IMG/VR virus record: IMGVR_UViG_3300044636_000070 | Location: 1 to 32,207 of that record | Direction: 5' to 3' (one strand) | From: a virus | Length of the DNA: 32,207 nt | Part shown: piece after piece, positions 23,248-31,000 of the stretch | How positions within the stretch are numbered: position 1 is the first letter of the stretch | Layout: the number at the start of each line of letters is the position of its first letter | Position numbers and translations under genes: made by a program | The notes under the pieces: generated by a model | Database searches by the model: none | Told to the model about the DNA's origin: nothing | Seen by the model: only the letters and a program-made list of their open reading frames with translations

Positions 23248-24632
23248 TGTCCCTTATTGTCACCTCAAACTACGAACTTCAGAAAGTAGCGCCACCTGCA
23301 TTACCACAGGCTACCCCGATATACTCGCAGGCGTACCAAGACCAGCTTAATAACGTACTGCGTCTGTACTTCAACCGCCTGAACAGTATTCTGGGGCAGC
23401 TAATGGCTATTGATACGTCGATCCCGGTTTCAATCGGTGGCACTAACGTAGATGCTTTTGGGCGGTTGCGGGTCAGCAACCCCCTGACGTTGTTTGACTC
23501 ATCGCACCGTTACGCGGACAACAACCTGTGGGCCAACAGTATCACTGGGACCGCTGCGGCGACATTTAACGCTAATGAAGGGTTGGTTGACTTGACGGTT
23601 GGCTCGGCCAGCGGCGATCAAATCATCCGCGAGACCATCAAAGTCTTTTCGTACCAGCCGGGTAAAAGTTTGCTGGTGATGAACACGTTCGTTTTTGGCG
23701 ATGCTAAAGCCAACCTTCGCCAACGTGCTGGCTACTACGGTGCGGCCAACGGGATCTACTTCGAACGCGAAGGCTCCATCAACTATATGGTCGAGCGCAG
23801 CAGCGTGACAGGCGCTCCAATCAACACCCGTGTTGCACAAGCAAATTGGAACCAAGACCCGCTGGACGGTACCGGCCCGTCGGGTCTGACGCTGGACTCT
23901 TCCAAGGCGCAGATTCTTTACCTTGACATTGAGTGGCTGGGGCTTGGTACGGTGCGCACCGGGTTCATCATCGACGGGGCTTTCGTCCCTGCTCACAACT
24001 TTGACCACGCCAATTTGGTTACCACCACGTACATCACCACCGCTTCTTTGCCGCTGCGGTATGAGATGACCAACGTGGCCGCAACGACCGGGGCCAGCAC
24101 TCTCAAGCAAGTCTGCTCGACGGTGATCTCTGAGGGCGGGTACGAGTTGCGTGGTGCTCAGTTGTCTGCCGGGAACCCCATCACAAGCCCCAGAACGCTG
24201 ACCACTGCTGGTACGCTCTACCCAGTTGTCTCATTCCGCCTCAAATCAACGCGGTTGGATGGAATCGCCATCCTGACCGCAATATCAATTTTGGGCATCA
24301 CAAACAACGCCAACTATCAATGGTCAGTGGTGGTAAACGGCACCACAACAGGCGGCACTTGGGTCAGTGCAGGTGCAAACTCTTCTGTTGAGTACAATAT
24401 TACTGGCGCATCGTTCTCTGCTACCGGGGGCCGCATCTTGGCAACTGGCTATTTTCAAGGCTCTAACCAAGGGGCGACTAGCGTGGACATTTTGAAGGCT
24501 GCACTGTTCACCACCCAGCTTGAGCGCGACCCCTTCACAGCAACCGCTTATGAGATTACGCTAGCCTGCACGGGGGCGTCCAACGGCAATCAAGTTCTCG
24601 GTTCTTTGGACTGGGAAGAGATCAGCCGGTAA
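23247..24632 (+). CDS. Virion protein with short anchor and DAFGRLRVS domain
   Basis: A 461-aa protein in two parts. Residues 1-75 include PQATPIYSQAYQDQLNNVLR and LYFNRLNSILGQL, a helical leader similar to other aquatic-phage tail proteins. From residue ~70 (DAFGRLRVSNPLTLFDSSHR) a larger beta-rich domain begins, of a type seen in virion proteins of very different phages. The C-terminal third (RLDGIAILTAISIL and TTQLERDPFTATAYEITLAC) looks like a separate beta module. The gene begins in TGATG. A tail or head-surface component is likely; no enzyme motif. Confidence 0.7.
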   Translation: MSLIVTSNYELQKVAPPALPQATPIYSQAYQDQLNNVLRLYFNRLNSILGQLMAIDTSIPVSIGGTNVDAFGRLRVSNPLTLFDSSHRYADNNLWANSITGTAAATFNANEGLVDLTVGSASGDQIIRETIKVFSYQPGKSLLVMNTFVFGDAKANLRQRAGYYGAANGIYFEREGSINYMVERSSVTGAPINTRVAQANWNQDPLDGTGPSGLTLDSSKAQILYLDIEWLGLGTVRTGFIIDGAFVPAHNFDHANLVTTTYITTASLPLRYEMTNVAATTGASTLKQVCSTVISEGGYELRGAQLSAGNPITSPRTLTTAGTLYPVVSFRLKSTRLDGIAILTAISILGITNNANYQWSVVVNGTTTGGTWVSAGANSSVEYNITGASFSATGGRILATGYFQGSNQGATSVDILKAALFTTQLERDPFTATAYEITLACTGASNGNQVLGSLDWEEISR

Positions 24633-24671
24633 TCAGAGATCTGACCCAATAATCTTTGTGAGCACATCCTG

Positions 24672-25088
24672 ATGGACGGACTCGATCCCCAAGAGACTGA
24701 AGAGATTATTCGTATAATTACCGCGTACTTTCGTAAAGTTACGGGGTCAGAAGAAGAGACGCAGAAGATGCTGGCTGCACTCGTGCAGACCATACAAGAA
24801 GATAGCGCCAAGTTAGTCCATCTCGGTGACTACGTTTTCTTAGTCTTGGTGCGTGCTAAGGGGGTAGTTGAGATTCATACGATGGGGGATACAAATAGCC
24901 CCCGTGAGCTTGCGAAAAGCATCAAAATGCTTGCTGCATACTTAAAAGGCATTGATGTAAAAATTGCTTACACCTATGCAGAAGACAAGAAGTTTCTTAA
25001 ACTAGCGAAAATGGTAGATTTAGAAGTTGAACAATATAAATCTACAGCGAATGGCAAACCCATAAACGTCTTCTTGGTAAAACTCTAA
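24672..25088 (+). CDS. Small alpha/beta protein, GNAT-like fold possible
   Basis: A 138-aa protein starting with charged helices (PQETEEIIRIITAYFRKV), then strands and helices: YVFLVLVRAKGVVEIHTMGD (strand pair, residues ~54-73), LAKSIKMLAAYLKGIDVKIAYTY (residues ~80-102) and VEQYKSTANGKPINVFLVKL. The order resembles the late half of a GNAT acyltransferase, but there is no clear acetyl-CoA pyrophosphate loop. Similar small proteins precede the large internal-virion-type gene in aquatic phages as I recall. The TAATG junction couples it to the giant gene. Role unknown. Confidence 0.6.
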   Translation: MDGLDPQETEEIIRIITAYFRKVTGSEEETQKMLAALVQTIQEDSAKLVHLGDYVFLVLVRAKGVVEIHTMGDTNSPRELAKSIKMLAAYLKGIDVKIAYTYAEDKKFLKLAKMVDLEVEQYKSTANGKPINVFLVKL

Positions 25089-28000
25089 TGCCCGCCGCTC
25101 CGCTGATCCTCGCTTATGCTGGTGCCTCTGGCTTTACAGCGGCGATTGGTACAAGTCTTGCGGCAGCTATTGGCGTGAGTTCGATTGGTACGGTCGCCGC
25201 CACGGCGATTGGTACGGCGGCGCTGTCTGGTGGGTTGACCGCTATTCAGGGGGGCAGTGTTAGTAATATCCTGAAGTCGGCGGTGATCGGCGGCGTGACA
25301 TCCTATGCGGGGGGCGCTATTGCGGCCGAGGTGTCGCAGTCAATCTCCTCGGATGTATTTTTCCAAGCCATCGGAAACGATGTCAGTGGCGCTACTGCAA
25401 AAGCCATGAGCGATGTTGCTGGCAATATGGCTGGCGCGATGGCTTCTGGGGCGTTCGTATCTGGTTTCCAAGCTTTAGCAGCGGGTAAAGACCCGATACA
25501 GGCATTACTAAAAGGTGGGCTTACTGCCGGGGTCACAGCGGGAGTCGGCTCTACACTTAACGAGACCCTGAAAGGGCTTGGGATTGATAGTTCGTTTGCG
25601 ACGAACACATTCACCCGCGCTGCATCTGCTGCAATCGCTTCAGAGCTTCTTGGCGGCTCCACAGAAAAAGCATTTCTTGGGTCTTTGACATCTTCTGCGA
25701 TTGACACAGTTGGGCGGTATCTTGGCGGGACTTTTAATTCGGTATTGAAAGACGCTTCTGCTGGTGTAAGTGACGTTGTTACACGGTTTAATGATGTCGA
25801 ATCGGATATCCGCGAAAATATCTATAAGCAGAATTCAGTCGTTGCTCAAGATACAAAAATTAGGGAGTCTCTCCAAAGAGAAGCTGCTTATTTACAGAGA
25901 AGTATCGACTACTACAACGCGAATGAAGCCCCTTATGATTATGATGGGCGTTATGCTGCACGTCTTAGAGTGCGCGCCAATGAGTTACAAGCAGACGTAG
26001 AAGAATATAAGACTACAACAAGACCGGCACTTGAAGCTAAAATCGCAGACTACAAAGATGACTACGATGACCTAACGGAGTCTCTTGGCGGACTACAAAA
26101 AGAATTAACTACCGCTATATCCGAGTTTCAAGTCCAAGAACTTGCTAACGCCGCTAAAGTAAGTGCGGCATTTAATGCGGTCGCGGAGATTAAAGATCTC
26201 TATAAAGAAGCAAAAGGGGTCGATATCCCGGATAGTCTTTTAGCTGAGTATCTACCGGCTATTGATCCCGCTAAAAACGTCGCTAACGACCCGACGAGTA
26301 TTAATGGGCTAGTTCAAGAAATTAATGTTCGTAAAGAAGTACCTGATTTCGACGAAGCCTCATATAAAGCAGCGATGGGGGTATCGTCATGGGATAAATC
26401 ATTTAATCCGTATGCGCATTTTTTAGAGACAGGCAAAGATCTTGATATACCAACTAATGCTGAAGATTTAGCGAAATATAATCAGCTCAAGGAAATCGCG
26501 GCAAAAGAAGGTTATACGTTAAAGCCCGAAGATATCAAGTTGTACCGTGAGTTTGATAATCCGGATAAGGCGGATGTTGCCGCTGATCTAACAGAACAGC
26601 TTGATAAAAAAGTTTTAACGTCTTCCGAATTAAGTCAGATTGAAGCGGAAGAAGGTATTAGACTAACATATGCGGAACGGGATGCGCTCCTTAAAACAGG
26701 TGGGACGGAAGAAGAACTCGCGTCTAAAGTTCGTGGGATTCTTGACCCGCGCTATTTTTCTAAGTCTGAAGCTGAGCAAGCCTTAATTGAGGCTGGAGTT
26801 GACCCCACGTTAGCTAAAGATCAAGCTTGGCGGGCTTCTGGTCAAGACGACAGTAAGTTGGCAGAGGCTGTTGATAATTTAACTTTAGATGCTGACGAAG
26901 TTTTGGCCATCGCCAAACGAGAAGGTTTGACACTTACACGCGAAGAAGCTCAAGAAATCGCTAAATCAGCGGGGTCTTCATCGTCCGAATATAATTTAGA
27001 GAAAAAAGTTACTCCTGTCTTAGATGCACGGGGGGTAACCTATAACGAAGCTTATAACGCCGCAGCCGCTGAAGGATATCGGTTAACTGAGGATGAATTT
27101 AATAAACAATTTGCTGGCAAAGCTGGGTCTGAAACCGACTTATTAGCCCAAGTGCAAGGCTACGCTGACAATAAATATACGACACGAGCCGAGGCCGAAC
27201 AGGCTCTTATTGACGCTGGGTTTGATCCAGAATTCGCTAAGTCGCAAGCTTTTTTTGCTCAAGGCGCGGGTGAAGGCAAAGTCCAAGAAACTGTTAACAA
27301 ATACACCCTTGACGCTGATGAAGTTCTAGCTATCGCGGCTAAGGAAGGTGCGACACTTACTCGTGAGCAGGCTCAAGAAATCGCGAACCGCGCGGGGGTT
27401 GGTTCTGCGTATGATCTTGAGGGCAAAATTACCCCTAATCTCGACGCTCTTGGTTTAACACTTGCTGAGGCTAAGAATGCCGCAGCGGCTGAAGGCTATA
27501 CGTTAACTGATAAAGAATTTCAGCAATTTGCTGGCAAAGCTGGGTCTGAAGCCGATCTGTTAAAACAAGTCCAAGACTATGCAGATCCTCTTTACACTAC
27601 ACGAGCTGAAGCTGAACAAGCCCTTCTTAACGCCGGGTTTGACCCCGAGTTTGCTAAACAACAAGCTCTTTTCGCCCAAGGCGCGGGGGAAGGTCGGGTC
27701 CAACAAACTATTAATCAGTACACTCTCGATGCTGATGAAGTTCTAGCTATCGCAGCCAAGGAAGGCGCGACACTTACCCGCGAACAAGCTCAAGAAATAG
27801 CTGATAAAGCGGGCGTTGGTTATGCCTACGAACTCGAACGTGGGATCACACCAGATTTAGATACTCTTGGTTTAACACTTGCTGAAGCTAAGAACGCCGC
27901 AGCGGCTGAAGGCTATACGTTAACTGATGAGGAATTTAAACAGTTTGCTGGCAAAGCTGGGTCTGAAGCTGACTTGTTAGCCCAAGTTCAAGGCTACGCG

Positions 28001-31000
28001 GACAATAAATATACGACACGAGCCGAAGCCGAACAGGCTCTTATTGATGCTGGATTTGATCCAGAATTCGCTAAGTCGCAGGCTTATTACGCTCAAGGTG
28101 CGGGTGAAGGCAACATCCAAGAAACTGTTAACAAATACACCCTCGACGCTGATGAAGTCCTAGCTATCGCGGCCAAGGAAGGCGCGACACTTACTCGTGA
28201 ACAAGCTCAAGAAATAGCCGATCGAGCGGGCGTCGGTTATGCATATGAACTTGAACGTGGGATCACACCAGATTTAGATGCTCTTGGTTTAACACTCGCT
28301 GAGGCTAAAAATGCCGCAGCGGCTGAAGGTTATACGTTAACTGATGAAGAGTTTAAGCAATTTGCAGGCAAAGCTGGGTCTGAAACCGACTTGTTAGCAC
28401 AGGTTCAAAGTTACGCTGACGATAAATACACGACCGAGGATGAAGCTAAACAACTTCTTTTAGATGCGGGGTTATCAGAGGAACAAGCTGAAGAGGAAGC
28501 TTGGTTTGCATCAGGCGCGGGGGATCGTACTGCTGCGGTTAAACAGACTGTCGATAAATATACAGAAGCGGCGGAATCTGGGCTAGATATTCCAGTGTTA
28601 TCAGACGAAGCGGAAGCAGCCGCGAAAAGATTAGTGGATTTGCAAGCGATCGCTGTTGAAGAAGGCGTTAAACTTTCTGAAGAAAATCTGAATAAATACT
28701 TACAGTCTGATGACAATATTCAGGATATTCAACAAGAATTTGATAAATCAACCGCGTCGCAAGAAGAAATACAGGCCATCGCTGAAAATCAAGGCTATAC
28801 CTTAACTGACGAGGATGCAGCAAAATTCGCTACCCTCGATGAGTCACAGGTCGAGGCACTTGTCGATGACGCTGTAATGACGCCTGACGAGGTGCGGAGC
28901 TATGCAGCTACGCTCGTGCCTGAAGGATTTGAATTATCTGATACCGAGATCCAACAACTAGGCAGTGGAGACGAAGCTACTATCCGCAGTCGCCTCGAAA
29001 GCTATGTCGATCAAAATTACATTGATGAAGCTGAGCTACGCGCAGAAGCTAAGAAATATGGCTATACGTTATCCGATGAGGATATCGAAAATTATGTCGG
29101 GCGTGGGGGCGAGTCTGCGGTACTTGGACAGGCTAGTGCTGATTTTGACCGTCAGACCGTTGACCGTGCTGAACTTGAAGCGCGGGCTAAAGCTGAAGGC
29201 TATACGCTAACTGACGCAGATATCGCTCGGTTTACTGGGCAGCAAGATGAGGTTGACACGCTTGATCTTGCGCAAGACTATTTTGATGACCGATATATCA
29301 CGCGTACTGAACTGCAAGCTCTCGCAAAACAAGAAGGCTATACACTAACTTCGGCTGACTACAGCGCTTTTAGCGGTAAAGTTGATGATCAGGATACGGT
29401 ATTTGAACGGGCTAATGCTAAATTCTCCGACCCGAACATCGTCGATCTTGATGAACTGCAAGCGCTCGCAAAACAAGAAGGTTACACATTAACCCCCGAA
29501 GATATCGCGGCTTATACCGGACGACGTAACGAGGCTGAAACCTTGAAAGGCGTGCAGGGCATGTTCGCCGCAAAAGGTATAACCGATGCCGAATTAAACG
29601 AATTGCGCTGGGACTATAATGACCCAGAGATGACGCGTGAAGAAGCGCAGAATCTTTCCTCGCAATATGCTGACTGGCTTACAAAATTGCCCGACGCCGA
29701 GGCTGTTGATTACAGTGAGGCGAAAGCGGCTGCTGACTCTGTCAGAGCTAGAACTGGCTATGTGCTCTCTGATCAAGAAATCCGTAATTTTATGGGGATG
29801 TCTCCAGAGTCGGGCCTTTTACAAAGGATGATCGACTACACGGATCCGCGCTATATTGATCTTACCGAAGCGCGTGCTGCTGCAAACGCTGAAGGCTGGT
29901 ATCCCACGGATAGCCAACTTCAGTCGATGGGGTTTGTTGGGAAGCAGGACGAGGCTACGTATCTACCGCAGTACAAGGCTGAATTCGATCGACGGGCTTT
30001 ATCGATCCCCGAGGTTAAAGCAGAGGCCGCGAACTACGGTTATACGCTTACCGATACTGATGCGACAAATTTAAAGTCCGCGCTTGAGACTACAACGCCT
30101 GATAAAACTCTTGGCTACGTAGAAAATAATTATTTGCCCGCCGTTCTTGACGCGCAAACTGTTACGGCGGATGAGATTCGGGATGCGTTTAAGTCATACG
30201 GCTACGAGCCGACCGATGATGAAGTGGCGGCTATTCAGAAGAACTTTACCCCGCCTACTATCAGCCAGCTTACAACAGCGGCTAAGAATCCATACGGGAC
30301 TTATAACCTTCTTAATCGCGGCGCGGATTATTACGCGTTAGGTAATGCCCAAGACCCAACCAAGCCTCAGGGCGTATTTGGTTATATTGACTCTACTAGA
30401 ATTGACAGCGATGAAGTCAAGCAGTGGGCGCTAGATCAGGGATATGACGCAGCAACGGCTGCGGCAGTTGCGGCTAGTTTTCAGCCAATCAGTCAGCCCG
30501 GAGTTAATCTTGAAGGAACTGTGGGGGCGCAACTTCAGCAAGAGTTTGACCGCAATGCAGTGTCAAGCTCAGAAGCATACGACGAATTAATAAAGGCGGG
30601 TGTTCCTGTTGACCAAATTTTAAGCGGTGAGACCGCTAAATTTACGGGTGTAGGCGACGAGGCTACTAAACTACAAGCTGCGCGGGATTATGTTGATAAA
30701 GTAATTGTTACACCGGAAGAAGTCCGCGAACAGCTTATCGCACAAGGTGTCCCCGCTTCTGCGATCACCGATGAAATGGTCACGCCGTTCGTTCGTTCTG
30801 ATTATATCCAGCGGACAACTACTACAGACCCCAATACTGGCTACAGCTTTACTAGAGTTTCAAACTCGGCACCGCGTGAAGACGCAATATTTTCTAATAT
30901 CGGTGCGCAGTATGACCCGCTATACACAAACGCCGATGAAGCCGAGCAAGCTTTTAAAGCTGCTGGCTATACCCCGACTCCCGAAGAAATCGCGCAGTTT

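Noticed and set aside
23499-24110. Minus-strand ORF of 203 codons
   Set aside because: Antisense to the two-part virion protein, no ribosome site or familiar motif, and all other genes are on the + strand.
26885-28559. CRISPR-like regular repeats
   Set aside because: Units are 417 bp, contiguous and in frame within a coding sequence; there are no short direct repeats separated by unique spacers.
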